Below, one piece after another: positions 1 to 10,733 of a DNA stretch of 64,000 bases. Origin of the DNA: Ananas comosus (Eukaryota; Streptophyta; Magnoliopsida; Poales; Bromeliaceae); the NCBI RefSeq assembly GCF_001540865.1, contig NC_033623.1:11318627-11382626 (forward strand), written 5' to 3'. Each line of letters opens with the position of its first letter. Positions within the stretch are counted from its first letter, which is position 1. The position numbers and the translations under genes were made by a program. The notes beneath the pieces were generated by a model, which worked only from the letters and a program-made list of their open reading frames with translations, ran no database searches and was not told the DNA's origin.

Positions 1-746
1 TACTATGTGAAACAACCGTTGTACTCTAAAAGCTTAAGCTATTAGAGAGCTTAATCTGTGAACGGTGTATAATATTTATATATTTAACAGCTACAACCTG
101 TTTATTTTTATTTTATTTTTTTAGAAAAAGGTAAAAAGCTACCGGCGTCATCCTCAGAAAAATAAATATAGCTACATACATGAAGCAACTGGATTTCAAA
201 AAAAAAAAAAATTTTTAGTTTAGTCATATCTAATGACGGGATATTCAAATCAATGATTGACATCACTAAATATAATCTACTTATCCTGAATTTTCTAAAA
301 CTTAAATTTTGTATTTTTTTAATATTATTTACTTATTGTACAAATGGTCTGAAAATCAATAAATTTTAAAAGTATATACAAGAACTAGTTGTAAGTTTCT
401 AGGAAAGTTCATAAGAAGTAGATAGTGCTTAATGGTATTGATTGTTGAAATATAAAAATACGAAATCGAGAAAGTATCTTAGAAAATGAAAAAAAGAGTA
501 AGTTGAGAATATTTTGAGGATTTATAGTTGAGCGGTACGACACTGCTTGCATATCCTTGAGTATTCTAAAAAGTATGTGAAACAACAAGTTTTTGGAGCT
601 CAGTGAGATTCGAACTCAGGTCCATGAAACAATCATTTGTTTCTAAAAGCAAGACTTAAAATTTGTTTTTCACCATTAATCACAAAGAAGGAACAGGAGG
701 ACAGAAAAGAAAAAAGAGTACTATTATTACGAGAATTATTAATGCA
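1..746. other. AT-rich intergenic DNA, no gene seen
   Basis: AT-rich sequence with no convincing coding frame. The phrase tatgtgaaacaac occurs twice (about 4 and 573), and a tRNA B-box-like string is present near 608-620 on the minus strand (gttcgaatc). These suggest decayed short repeats, but no element borders could be set. Confidence 0.5.
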
Positions 747-1115
747 TCAGGCGCCATTTTCGGCTATTAGATCTCGTACGTACTTATCGGTGCGGTCAAG
801 CTCCTGGAGCATCTCTTCGATCTTCTTGTCAGTCTCCACTATCGACTCGCTCAAATGCTCGCTGCAAAGCCTCGCGTAGCTCATCTCCTCTTTCACCTTC
901 ATCCACTCTTTCTTTACCTTTGTGAGGTTCCTTTCGAAGGCGCGACGATCTTTAACATGGCTAGGACAAGTTGATTTTGCATAAGGAGGTTGTTTAGCTC
1001 CTTTTGATGATGTGCCCTGTTCAGTGTACCACTCCTCTATGTTCCAGTGTGATCTCTCTTCAGAAGATGCATGCTGGGAGAAGTTTAGCAGGCCATTTTG
1101 TACCATACGTTGCAT
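747..1115 (-). CDS. hypothetical 122-aa ORF with C-terminal coiled coil
   Basis: An ATG-initiated frame of 122 codons ending in TGA, with an in-frame stop just upstream of the ATG. I do not recognise it. The first 50 residues are polar and of mixed composition. From about residue 55 the protein is rich in K, E, R and L with heptad-like spacing (motifs such as KKEWMKVKEEM and KKIEEMLQELDR), so a coiled coil is likely. Its composition is less AT-driven than the flanking DNA, which argues that it is or was coding. It could be an intact small gene, the last exon of a decayed gene, or a piece of a transposon-borne ORF; no introns, promoter or neighbours help to decide. Confidence 0.3.
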   Translation of the reverse strand: MQRMVQNGLLNFSQHASSEERSHWNIEEWYTEQGTSSKGAKQPPYAKSTCPSHVKDRRAFERNLTKVKKEWMKVKEEMSYARLCSEHLSESIVETDKKIEEMLQELDRTDKYVRDLIAENGA

Positions 1116-2000
1116 GATGGCCTTGGTTAATTAGTTACTCAGTAAACAGTTTGAGGTTCAATATGTTGTCGAATTCGCAGGCTCTGTCGCAAACGAAAAT
1201 TGTGAAAATTAGAGTATAGTGAGCTCAAATTATAACTAAATTGTTCAAACGATGTTTCTTAATTTGTTTTGCTTGCTAAATGCTCGGATTTGGGCCTGAG
1301 GTGATAAGTGGATTTGGTGCAATGGTACGTTACAGCATGGTCAGCGAAAGCGGGACGCAGCGAAAATTTCCTTATTATTCTTCCGAAAATTATTAAAAAC
1401 GCCTTCTAATTGGTATTATATGTCTGAATCTCAACTTAATTTTATCAGCTTGTACCAGTTCTACATTACAACTATCTCTTAAATAAGCATATAAAAGCTG
1501 CATAACATATCAAACGCCTACTTAATTTGATTTTGCCATGGTTGCTCTAAGAATCGCGTTAATTGTACACTGCATGATAGAAATGCATGATACTAGATAG
1601 TGAATATTTTTCTCTTAAACTCGAAGAATCTGTATTACTCACCTGAAAAATTAATGCTTACGAAAAGCTCTTCTAGTCCTTCAGTGTGGGCGAGGAGAAA
1701 AATCCAAAAAAAACCCAGGAAGAGTGTGTATAAGAGAAAGGAGAATGGATCAAAGACACAATTTGAGACCTGGTGCTCCACTGCTGCTTAATTATTTATA
1801 GCAATTAACAAGCTTCGGCAAGTAGCATCTGACACACCACACCATTGTAAGTGGTAATTGTAACGAAGGATTATTAATTCTAAAGAGTCAATAAGAGGAT
1901 TAGATTGTAGTTTCTGGGAAAGTAACCTAATTAAGAGGGTACAGCTCATAGGAACACCATCGTTAATTAATGTAGTCATTTTTTTTAATATTAAATTAAC

Positions 2001-2050
2001 GAGTGGCGTGTGGCGACCACGCGGATTCCTTTAGAAAAGCGAGTCTTAAT
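2001..2050. repeat. short palindromic repeat, copy 1
   Basis: Contains gcgtgtggcgaccacgcg followed about 20 bases later by agcgagtctt. The same arrangement recurs at 7401-7460. The core is close to a perfect palindrome around the ggc/gcc centre. Function unknown; probably the end of a small dispersed element. Confidence 0.5.
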
Positions 2051-2348
2051 TAGCGAGAAATTCTATTTGTACACTCTAAAAAAAATATAGATCTTACATT
2101 TTTTATTCTAAAATTCATTAAATTATAAATAATGTTTAGTAAAATTTTTTAAAAAATATTTGTGATAAATAGAAAATTAATAATTTTTGAATAGAGTAGG
2201 TATAAAAGATGGACCCTATTTTAAAATATACCAATAATGTTACTCTTAAATTAGCACAAAGTGGTGACGACAAGGCAACTCATAGGAAATAAATAAAAAT
2301 TAAAAGTCTAGTTCGTGGATTGGTGGACTAGTGGAATTAAACTAAAAG

Positions 2349-2390
2349 AGTTGGCGTGTGGCCACCACGCGACCTGCTTTGGCAAAAGAC
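2349..2390. repeat. short palindromic repeat, copy 2
   Basis: Core gcgtgtggccaccacgcg, nearly identical to copies at 2001 and 7401, with a ctttggcaaaag tail resembling the ctttagaaaag of copy 1. Confidence 0.5.
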
Positions 2391-3035
2391 AAATTATTGC
2401 AATGACCTCTTGGTAAAAAATAGGAAATAACATAAAACGTCTTTTAAATGAGTAATTTTGGATACAGCAATTTTAAATTTATCTTTCTAAAATACTGTTT
2501 TATGAATCAATATTGTATATATAATAGTTCGTGATTGACGTAATTCTAAAGATTTAAGATTTATAAATTAGTTGTTGTATCCAGAATGTAAAATTTCAAG
2601 TAATTAAATATTATCTATCACATAGATGATATTAAGGTACTCATTAATAGCATTTAGTGAATCTCTTGGTATATATGCATTTGTGATGGATTTTGCATAT
2701 AATTGTGGGTTATTATTTTAACTTTTTTAGAGTTGACGTCCTATTAGGTGTCATATTGAAATTTAAGAGTATAATCCTTCGCTAGTAATAACTAAGCAAA
2801 TAATGTTTAATTATTGATGTATCAATTATATGAATGCTACTATACAGGTCATACGCAGTGTTGTTGATGTATTGCCAAACACATACGGTATTTGGGATTA
2901 CATGCATAAATAAATCAAAAGCCTTTGTAGTATAGGTGCTAGCACACCACTAATATATAAAGACAAGATAACGAAAGTTACAATCATGTTATATGTGTTG
3001 GTTTAAGAAATTTTCTCTAATACTTGTTTATAGTG

Positions 3036-3165
3036 CAGGGGCAAAGGAGTTAGTGGTTGATATCCGAGGTCCCAGGTTCGAGGTCTAATTATTTCACATT
3101 TCTAACTTAATTTATTTATAAAAGAATTAAACAAAGCGGGTAGCATGCTATCTTTTTTTCTCTAA
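3036..3165 (+). repeat. tRNA-type SINE, copy 1
   Basis: Plus-strand copy. It has an A-box-like head (ttagtggttgatatccgagg), a B-box-like string (aggttcgaggtct), a body shared with the other copies, and a 3' end with the hairpin arms ggtagc/gctatc (gcgggtagcatgctatc) followed by a T/A-rich tail. Moderately decayed. Confidence 0.6.
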
Positions 3166-3384
3166 ATTATAGTTTTTTTATTGTTATACTTTTTTTAAAA
3201 TAAAATAAATTTAATTATTTTTCTTAAAGAAAAAGGAGTAGGCCTGTGGCGAAGAGATTAATATAATAGAAAAGGACGCATAACGAGCACGTAAAATTTT
3301 CTGAGCACCAAGTTTGAAATATTTCACATGATTTATATTAATGGCCGTAGTAGCTAGTATAGCTATGTAAAATTATCTCGAACA

Positions 3385-3510
3385 TGTGACTTGTATTCAA
3401 CGAATATGATGGTCTTTAGATGCTTTTCATAAGAAATTAACGTACGAAATAAATTTTCTAAAATGGTGCTGAATATTAGACTTTGAATCAGCTAACAGTT
3501 TTTCCTCTGT
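3385..3510 (+). repeat. direct repeat, copy 1 of 2
   Basis: Shares the string catgtgacttgtattcaa and about 120 bases of diverged sequence, ending near ttgaatcagctaa, with 4755-4885. Same orientation, 1.37 kb apart. No terminal inverted repeats seen, so class unknown. Confidence 0.5.
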
Positions 3511-4320
3511 AAGTATATTTATTATTATTATTATTATTTTAACTTTTTTCTTGGTTGGTTGTTGTAGACCTAATTAAACATGCGTTAGCATGAGGCCAAG
3601 TAGGGTGAAGCTACAGAACTAAGTTCTAATAAGGGAACTACACCGTAGGAGTGAGCCGTTTTGTCAGATGTTATTATAAATACATTGTAGTTGAAGATGT
3701 ATACTACTGAAATTACAGTAATTACAACTATCGAGTATATATACTGTTCATAAATTGCGAGTTGCTAGCGTACATACCTCAAATTAATAGATCGAATGAG
3801 ACTTCTTGTTACCGAAGAAAACACCATCAGGATTTTATTGATCGGTATCAAGGATTAGGAAGTAAAAAGTAAAATACAGGAGGACAAAGATAGCTATTAT
3901 TGTAAAACAGACGGGACATAAGAATGTCTGTATAGATTAAACAGATCTACATAAGCCACCGCTTGAGACGCATTCTCTCCGCCTAACATTGTGCTCGGGC
4001 CGCAGGGTCACGCGGGTCACACAAGCAATGCAATCGTATCATTTATGTTCAGGTGCCAATAAATTTTTTTCAAAAGATATGATAAAAATATATATTTTTT
4101 AATGTTATGATGAAACAAGTGAATCCAAGAGAAGCAAAATGATTAACTGGAAACATCATATCACTCTATGTGATTGGCATATTTTAGACTTTTTTTTGTC
4201 AAAGGTGGGGGTTGAACGTACCCCTATGCCACAAACAGCTTCGATCCACCGAAAGCGTTGTGAGCTGCACGGGAAGAGGCCAATGGGGACATCACACAGC
4301 TCGAGAGGAATATGGTAATG

Positions 4321-4475
4321 GTTTTTTTTTTTGAGAGATAGGTAGTACGCTATCCGCTTCGTTTATTTCATTTAGAAATAAACTTAGCTAGAAATGTGAA
4401 TCAACTAGGATTCGAACTTGGGTCTCGAATACCAACCATCAAGTCCTTTGCCACTTGCTCTAGGGACGGTCGGGG
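4321..4475 (-). repeat. tRNA-type SINE, copy 2
   Basis: Minus-strand copy with its poly-A tail seen as poly-T at the left. Reading the minus strand: A-box-like head, B-box ggttcgaatcc-like string near 4410, the body with taagtttatttctaaatg, then the hairpin region and ctacctatctctcaaaaa end. One of the better preserved copies. Confidence 0.7.
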
Positions 4476-4754
4476 AATATGGTAATGGTTGCAAAGAAAA
4501 AAAGACAGACATGCCGAGCTCAACTCAGCGTATCGGTCAAGGGCGGTGAACGCAGAGCAAAATACAACATGTAGTAGAAAAAGGACTGATAATAAGACAT
4601 AAAAGAATGCGGGATACATAGATGAAAAAGCCCCCCCCCTTTCCCTTCCCGGTAAGCCATGGCGACCAGTGAGGGGAAGGAGAACGAGGGGGATTAAGTA
4701 GGAGTGTAGGAGTTTCTCTCTCTAAGGCGACGGATGGGGTACGTAGGACTTTGC

Positions 4755-4885
4755 ATGTGACTTGTATTCAATGAGTTTGATGGTTTTAAGATGCTTAATT
4801 TTCGTGTGAAATTAACTAACGGAATTTTTTTTTCAAAAAAATGGTGAAGCATACTTGATTTTGAATCAACTAAGAGTTTTCGTTA
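4755..4885 (+). repeat. direct repeat, copy 2 of 2
   Basis: Partner of 3385-3510: starts with catgtgacttgtattcaa and ends near ttgaatcaactaagag. The pair brackets SINE copy 2. Confidence 0.5.
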
Positions 4886-5950
4886 CGAATAGGCGAGTTA
4901 CTCTGATATATACTAGATTTGTTTCGATACCAGTTTGTTATGATAAATGCAAAAAAAATCCAACTCGTCAAGAATGAAAATATCAAAAAAAAAAAAAAAA
5001 CGAGAAAGAAAGAAGAAAAATAAAATACACAAATATTATGTGGTTCGATTACTCGCCTATTTTCATAAACAAAAATAGAGCGAAAATTTATAGTATATCC
5101 ATACAAAACCCTAATTCAGAAATATATCTTATATTTTCTCTCATATGTCGTATTAAATTCATGAAAAAAATAATATATTTATATTAGTGGTTAAATTCTA
5201 GTGCAACTAAGCATACAAATCAACAAAGATTGATATTATCTTAACTAAATAAGGTAACTCAAACATAATAGAGTTAAAAAAAATCTTACGATACAAAAAT
5301 TCAAATCATATTCAACAGTTTTCCTCTATAAATTTACTTTCTTTTTTTTTATGTTTTATTCTTTCTGTTTTTTCCACTACAACAAACTGACTTAGAGGTT
5401 AATTTTGATAACGCAGTAACAAACTAGCTAGATCTCATTGGTTAGAATAGACGGGGCGTACGTGGTGGTTACTGAACCTAAGATTAATATTTTGAATCGT
5501 CGTTCTCTACTGAATTAAGATATTATATTAAACTATTAAATTATTTTTTTGTCAAATCAAGAAATTATTTACTTAGAAATAAGGTTGCACGTTTGTTTTT
5601 TTCTCAAAAAAAAAAAAAGAAATAAGGTTGCACCCATATAATTCCAGGTTCAAGTTTTTTTGTCCTATAAAGTATAAAGTGTACACCAATGGAGTGTTGA
5701 ATATAGATCTATTCAAGTAGCAACTTAGGCTAGTATAAGATTTTAGAATCAATGTTTATTTCATGGGGTGCTTTTTGTACAATTAATTTTCTGTTTGCAC
5801 CCTTCTTTGCCGTAGATTGATTTGTAGATAATATGCGGTAGCAAACATGTACTTAAATAAAGGGAAAAAAAAAGCATCAATATAAGTAAATAATATATAA
5901 CCTCCTAGCTAGCCAATAATATTACAACGTGGTTTGTTAAATTCAAGTGC

Positions 5951-6000
5951 CCTGATGTGGCGATCACACATTCTTTACCGACTCCGCTTGAGAAATTTGA
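5951..6000. repeat. short palindromic repeat, decayed copy 3
   Basis: Reads gatgtggcgatcacacattc followed by a ccgcttgagaaattt tail. It is recognisable as a mutated form of the copies at 2001, 2349 and 7401. Confidence 0.35.
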
Positions 6001-6344
6001 TTCCAACTTTTCTATATTCCATTGTTGTGTTTATGCTGTTTATGCTTGGGTGTAATTCCATCGCGCTTCTCAGAGCATGCAACAAGAGCAACAGCGTGGT
6101 TCACATCTAAGCATTCTGCCTCGAGCTCGAGATGACAAAAAATTATACAATGTATTAAAGCATTCATAATATACTATATAAATATTAATAATTTGTACTC
6201 ACACCGAATAAATAACAACACATGCATATATTCTTACCATATCACATGCCATAAATTACAACAAATTATTACTCCCCACTAATTTAAATCACACAAACCA
6301 TCAATACCATTTTATTTAGCTAATTAAGACCCATGGAATAATAT

Positions 6345-7073
6345 TTAAGAGGAGGACACTTGCATATTAAAAGCTAACCCAAAGAGTCTAAGTACCCCGT
6401 AGGTGACCAGCATGGCCAACCACCCCCCAAGGAGCACCCTCAACGCCGACTTCGCCGGATCGGCGCCGCCCAAAATCGCCCCCACGGCGCCGAAACCCGC
6501 CAATCCGACGCTGCTCGCCGCACACACCGCGCCGACCCTCACCCCCCACGCTTTTATAAACCCTCCTGCCAGCAGCGGCAGCACGGCCCCCAGCGCGAAC
6601 GCCAGCGCCGACGCGCCCGCCGCCAGCAGCGGGTTCGGCAGGCTCTCCTCTTCCTTCTCCCTGCGGTCGTTGCTGCAGTCGCCGTTGCTGCTTCTGCTGC
6701 TCTCTCTCTTCATCTGCGCCACCTGGATGTCGTACTGCGCGTAGACGGAGACGAACTCCCCGATGGCCATGCTGCAGGCGCCGGCCACGAGCCCTGCCAT
6801 CCCCGACACGAGCATCGCCCTGGCGGTCTGGTTCACGGCGCCAACACCGATCATGAGGGACGCGACGGAGACGAGCCCGTCGTTGGCGCCGAGCACAGCG
6901 GCGCGAAGCCACTGCGCCCGGGCCATGTAGTTGACCGACGACATCTCCGGCTTACCGGATTCTAAGTCCTCAGGCACGGCCTCCGGGTCTCGTCCCGAGC
7001 CGGGGTATTCAGATTCGGATTCGGATTCAGAAGGGGTAGAGGCGTGGACGAGCGAGGTAAGACGAAAAGACAT
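6345..7073 (-). CDS. vacuolar iron transporter homologue (VIT/CCC1 family, nodulin-21-like)
   Basis: A single-exon 242-aa protein. After an acidic, Ser/Glu-rich N-terminus of about 50 residues come family motifs: RAQWLRAAVLGANDGLVSVA and MIGVGAVN (first membrane segment), GMAGLVAGACSMAIGEFVSV (second segment), a cytosolic charged loop with VAQMKRESSRSS, then three more hydrophobic segments in the C-terminal half. Family members move iron (in some cases manganese) into the vacuole; the short VIT-like plant proteins lack most of the long metal-binding helical domain of true VIT1, and this one also has only a short loop. The ATG at 7073 is chosen because a TATAAATA box lies at 7148-7155, which puts the expected transcript start near 7120; in-frame codons upstream of 7073 include no ATG. 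An AATAAA lies about 30 bases past the stop. GC-rich coding region. Confidence 0.88.
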   Translation of the reverse strand: MSFRLTSLVHASTPSESESESEYPGSGRDPEAVPEDLESGKPEMSSVNYMARAQWLRAAVLGANDGLVSVASLMIGVGAVNQTARAMLVSGMAGLVAGACSMAIGEFVSVYAQYDIQVAQMKRESSRSSNGDCSNDRREKEEESLPNPLLAAGASALAFALGAVLPLLAGGFIKAWGVRVGAVCAASSVGLAGFGAVGAILGGADPAKSALRVLLGGWLAMLVTYGVLRLFGLAFNMQVSSS

Positions 7074-7147
7074 GGCTACGGAAGAGGAGGAGGAATGGTT
7101 GGATCGAGAGACAGAGAGAGTGTGGAGGGCACACGCCAAAGGGGTGG

Positions 7148-7155
7148 TATTTATA
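7148..7155 (-). promoter_or_regulatory. TATA box of the iron transporter homologue
   Basis: TATAAATA on the minus strand, 75 bases upstream of the chosen ATG. The spacing predicts a 5' untranslated leader of about 45 bases. Confidence 0.6.
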
Positions 7156-7400
7156 ATGGAAAAAGTGTGAGGGGATTAATAAGAGAGAATTGTTTGGGTT
7201 TGGTCTAAAGAATCGGGCTAAGATCAAGTGCGGTTTCAGTGGATCCGTTATTCCGTTGGGAGGAGGGACACATGACGTGACACAACCATTGACCGTTACT
7301 GAACTTATCTTGAACTCAATTGTTTTTGCTTTTTTGGCTTTGTGTGGTGTGAAAACGGAGATGCTTCGAAAATGACACTTTTGGGAACCTTAAAATATGG

Positions 7401-7460
7401 AAAGTGCGCGTGGCCACCACGCGAAGGGGCGCTTTATTACTTTAGCAGCGAGTCTTTAAA
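7401..7460. repeat. short palindromic repeat, copy 4
   Basis: Core gcgcgtggccaccacgcg, then ctttagcagcgagtcttta, matching copy 1 at both motifs. It lies between the transporter promoter and a foldback MITE. Confidence 0.5.
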
Positions 7461-7506
7461 TCCAACATAATTTCAGTGCGGTGGTATTTAAATTTTTTTA
7501 AAATAA

Positions 7507-7937
7507 GGAAAACTTCAAAAAATCAGTCTGTGGCTTCATACTTTTTTATTTTAGTAACCTATGGTTTAAAATATATCAAATTAGTACTTATGGTTTTTCA
7601 TTTTATCACTTTAGTACCCTGTGGTTTAAAGTGTATCAAGTTAGTACCATGTGGTTTTGCACTTTATCACTTTAGTACCTTGTGGTTTCACACTTTATCA
7701 CTTTAGTACTCTATGGTTTAAAAAACCACAGGGTACTAACTTGATACAAAATTAAAACCACAGGGTACTAAAGTGATAAAGTGCAAAATCACAAGGTACT
7801 AACTTGATATACTTTAAATCATAGGGTACTAAAGTGATAAAGTGAGAAACCACAGGGTACTAACTTGATATATTTTAAACCACAGGATGCTAAAGTGAAA
7901 AAAATTGAAACCACGAGGGGGTTTTTTGAAGTTTTCC
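7507..7937. mobile_element. Mutator-like foldback MITE, family M1 copy a
   Basis: Ends match as terminal inverted repeats (ggaaaacttcaaaaaa at the left, its complement at the right). The whole element can fold into one hairpin because the left arm (repeats of cactttagtaccctgtggtt type) is complementary to the right arm (aaaccacagggtactaa type). Flanks ttaaaataa and tttaaaaat resemble an imperfect target-site duplication. Non-coding; ORFs across it are chance frames. Confidence 0.7.
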
Positions 7938-8257
7938 CTTTAAAAATATAGTTATTTTTTTATTATTTATTTTGATATAATTTATGCACTCTGAAGTTTA
8001 AATTTAATTATTTTTTCTATTTATTTTGGTATAACTTAATGTTGGTGAAAATAATTTATTTAGTTTTATTGTTTATTTTGATGTAAATTTTTTAGAAAAA
8101 GTTAAGTATGGTATAACTTGAGTTGGGCGCTCTAAAGAAAAAAAATCAAGCGTAGATAAAGTGGAGGTCTAATATAACTTGAGTTTTATTTATTTTTTTT
8201 ACTTACACCAAAATAAATACCGAAAATAATGGAACTTGAGTTTTACCGCTCTACTCA

Positions 8258-8496
8258 GGCTTAGTTTGGTATAGAGGTCTGTCTAACATTATCGGATAAA
8301 ATGGAGTTAGGATAAAAGTATATAGGAATATATATGCTTCTGCGTTCTCCAGTAGGACCGCAAAAAATATATTATATATAACCGATTCATTGCAATATAT
8401 AAAACGCAATATTACATACGGAAACAAACAAAGTATTATTCCATCATACTTTCTCACTACATGTAACGTAATTTTTCTGTAATCTCAAACGAAGAC
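8258..8496. mobile_element. Tourist-like MITE, copy 1 (head-to-head pair)
   Basis: Begins ggcttagtttggtat and ends caaacgaagac, imperfect terminal inverted repeats of the ggc-ttgtttgg type common in Tourist/PIF-Harbinger MITEs. TTA follows it; the left flank is TCA. It lies head to head with copy 2. Confidence 0.6.
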
Positions 8497-8499
8497 TTA

Positions 8500-8732
8500 G
8501 GCTTCGTTTGGGATTACGGGAAGATAGCGTTACGTGCGGTGAGAGTACGTTGGAAAAATGGCCTGTTTGTTTCTGTACGTAATATTGCGTTCTGCATATC
8601 GCGATGAGTCGGTTACGATATATATTTTACATTCCCACCGGAGAACGCAGAAGCATATCCTGGCCTATATGCTTTTTCCTCAACTCCATTTTATATAATA
8701 ACATTTGATATGCCTCAATACCAAACTAAGCC
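8500..8732. mobile_element. Tourist-like MITE, copy 2 (head-to-head pair)
   Basis: Begins ggcttcgtttgggatt and ends ataccaaactaagcc, flanked on both sides by TTA (8497-8499 and 8733-8735), the expected 3-bp target duplication. Copies 1 and 2 are about 235 bp each in opposite orientation, so the pair can fold on itself. Confidence 0.65.
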
Positions 8733-9005
8733 TTACACCAAAAAGAATGGCTCCTCAGTTGTGGAACAATGTACAGAGACCCCCTCAACTATTAACCTCT
8801 TAAAAAATGGCTCACTCAACTTTCAACTTTTTGATTATAAAATACTAGTTGTATACCTACAGACTAGACATAAATTTTTTCGAGACCACTATTTTTTCGC
8901 TAGTTTTGTCAATTTTTCTTTAATATTGAAATTTTAAAAAGATTTTGTGAATGCTAGATTAAAATTTTTCTTTTTTCGAAACCACTATTTTTTCCTTTTA
9001 ATTAA

Positions 9006-9232
9006 GAGCATGTTTGGATGTCATATAAATTGGTATATTACAGTATTTTTATGCAAAACAATGTATATAGTTACAAAAAGATATTTGGATGCTTTTCTAG
9101 GGTATTGAGAAACAGCAAAAGTACCTCAAAAGTATTACAAATTTGTTGTAAAATAATGTTGGAATGCATCGACTATATACCACAGTATATAATTACTCTA
9201 CAATAAAAATATAAGATGTCCAAACAGACCCT
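9006..9232. mobile_element. Tourist-like MITE, second subfamily
   Basis: Left end gagcatgtttggatgtcat, right end gatgtccaaacagaccct; TAA on both sides (9003-9005 and 9233-9235). AT-rich non-coding interior. Confidence 0.55.
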
Positions 9233-9374
9233 TAAATGTTAGTAGAAATGTTAGGGATTTCATTAGATGAATTGATAATTTCATCAAATTTAATGATTCT
9301 AATCACTGCAGGCACATCATTTAACGAACGTAATTAGGATAATTCGATTTACAAAAAAGACCGATATTAATTAA

Positions 9375-9588
9375 GGCTTAGTTTGGTATTAAGGCCCATC
9401 TAACGGTATTAGGCAAAGTATATAGGAATAGGCTTCTGTGTTCTCCGGTGAGACCATAGAAAATATATTGTAATTTACTAATCGCGATATGTAGAATGTA
9501 ATATTACGTACGAAAACAAGTATGGTATTTTCACATCGTACTTTCTCACCGAGTGTAATGTAATTTCTCTACAATTCCAAACGAAGCC
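9375..9588. mobile_element. Tourist-like MITE, copy 3
   Basis: Same family as the pair at 8258-8732. Left end ggcttagtttggtatt, right end ccaaacgaagcc, flanked by TAA at 9372-9374 and 9589-9591. Its right half is included in the tandem duplication that begins at 9481. Confidence 0.7.
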
Positions 9589-10106
9589 TAAGAAGGTTCG
9601 AGTCGAAAAATATTAAAGTTGAGGGTCCCATTCCAAAGTGCCCTATAGTTGAGGGAATCTCCATACATTCTCACCTAATAAAAAATAAATAAAGATTAGG
9701 AACGGCTTAGAATTAAATGGCTTAGTTATTAACTAAGTTGGGCGTGATATGTTGGTTCTTAATTAGAGCACGTCTCTTTGCGTTGCATAAAGTAAATTAA
9801 AACAAAATTGAATTGGGATCTGCCCCTGCACATAGAAAGTATATAGTTATCATCTGAGGCAGTTCTTTGACTTTTATTTCGTAATATTTTTTTTGGGCAA
9901 AGAGAATGACTCTCCATCTGAAGTAACTTGGGAATATGCTGTGAGTTGCTCGTACAAATACCTGAAATTAATAGAATATATGTTGATGAACAACTAAAGT
10001 GGTGTGAGTGCATATTTGGAGTGCTCAAAGAGAAAATAATGGAAGGAACTATGCAACATTAGTGGGGGAGAGTTTTGACATGCTCACGCATTTTACGTGT
10101 GCGGAT
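9481..10106 (+). repeat. tandem duplication, unit 1
   Basis: About 625 bases repeated directly in the next unit at high identity. It starts at atcgcgatatgtagaatgta inside MITE copy 3 and runs to acgtgtgcgg. The duplicated minus-strand frames inside are not genes. Confidence 0.85.
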
Positions 10107-10733
10107 CGCGATATGTAGAATGTAATACTATGTACGAAAACAAACATGCTATTTTCATATCGTACTTTCTCACTGAATGTAATGTAATCTCTCTGCAATT
10201 CCAAACGAAGCCTAAGAAGGTTCGAGTCGAAAAATATTAAAGTTGAGGGTACCATTTCAAAGTGCCCTATAGTTGAGGGAATCTCCATACATTTTCACCT
10301 AATAAAAAATAAATAAAGATAAGGAACGGCTTAGAATTAAATGGCTTAGTTATTAACTAAGTTGGGCGTGATATGTTGGTTCTTAATTAGAGCACGTCTC
10401 TTTGCGTTGCATAAAGTAAATTAAAACAAAATTGAATTGGGATCTGCCCCTGCACATAGAAAGTATATAGTTATCATCTGAGGCAGTTCTTTGACTTTTA
10501 TTTCGTAATATTTTTTTGGGCAAAGAGAATGACTCTCCATCTGAAGTAACTTGGGAATATGCTGTGAGTTGCTCGTACAAATACCTGAAATTAATAGAAT
10601 ATATGTTGATGAACAACTAAAGTGGTGTGAGTGCATATTTGGAGTGCTCAAAGAGAAAATAATGGAAGGAACTATGCAACATTAGTGGGGGAGAGTTTCG
10701 ACATGCTCATGCATTTTACGTGTGCGGGTCGCC
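10107..10733 (+). repeat. tandem duplication, unit 2
   Basis: Second unit, again starting at atcgcgatatgtagaatgta and ending at acgtgtgcgg. Differences from unit 1 are mainly single-base substitutions and one- or two-base gaps, so the duplication is recent but not brand new. The half MITE at its start has no left end, which shows the duplication came after the MITE insertion. Confidence 0.85.

Larger units (their letters stand above)
1116..6344. other. repeat-rich intergenic region
   Basis: No gene seen. It holds two SINE copies (about 3036 and 4321), three copies of a short gtggccac-type palindromic repeat (2001, 2349, 5951), a direct repeat pair (3385 and 4755), an ATT microsatellite (about 3521) and long A/T runs. 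The part next to 6344 carries the 3' flank of the iron-transporter gene, including an AATAAA on the minus strand at 6311-6316. Confidence 0.6.

Noticed and set aside
3060..3090. A possible tRNA gene (A- and B-box-like strings)
   Set aside because: No cloverleaf can be drawn, and the same strings recur in all SINE copies with the shared tail.
7074..7139. A 22-residue N-terminal extension of the iron transporter frame
   Set aside because: It begins with TTG, not ATG, and lies upstream of or at the transcript start expected from the TATA box at 7148-7155.
9759..10651. Paired minus-strand ORFs that look like duplicated small genes
   Set aside because: They are duplicated because the whole 625-bp unit is duplicated, and the second has frame changes without selection.
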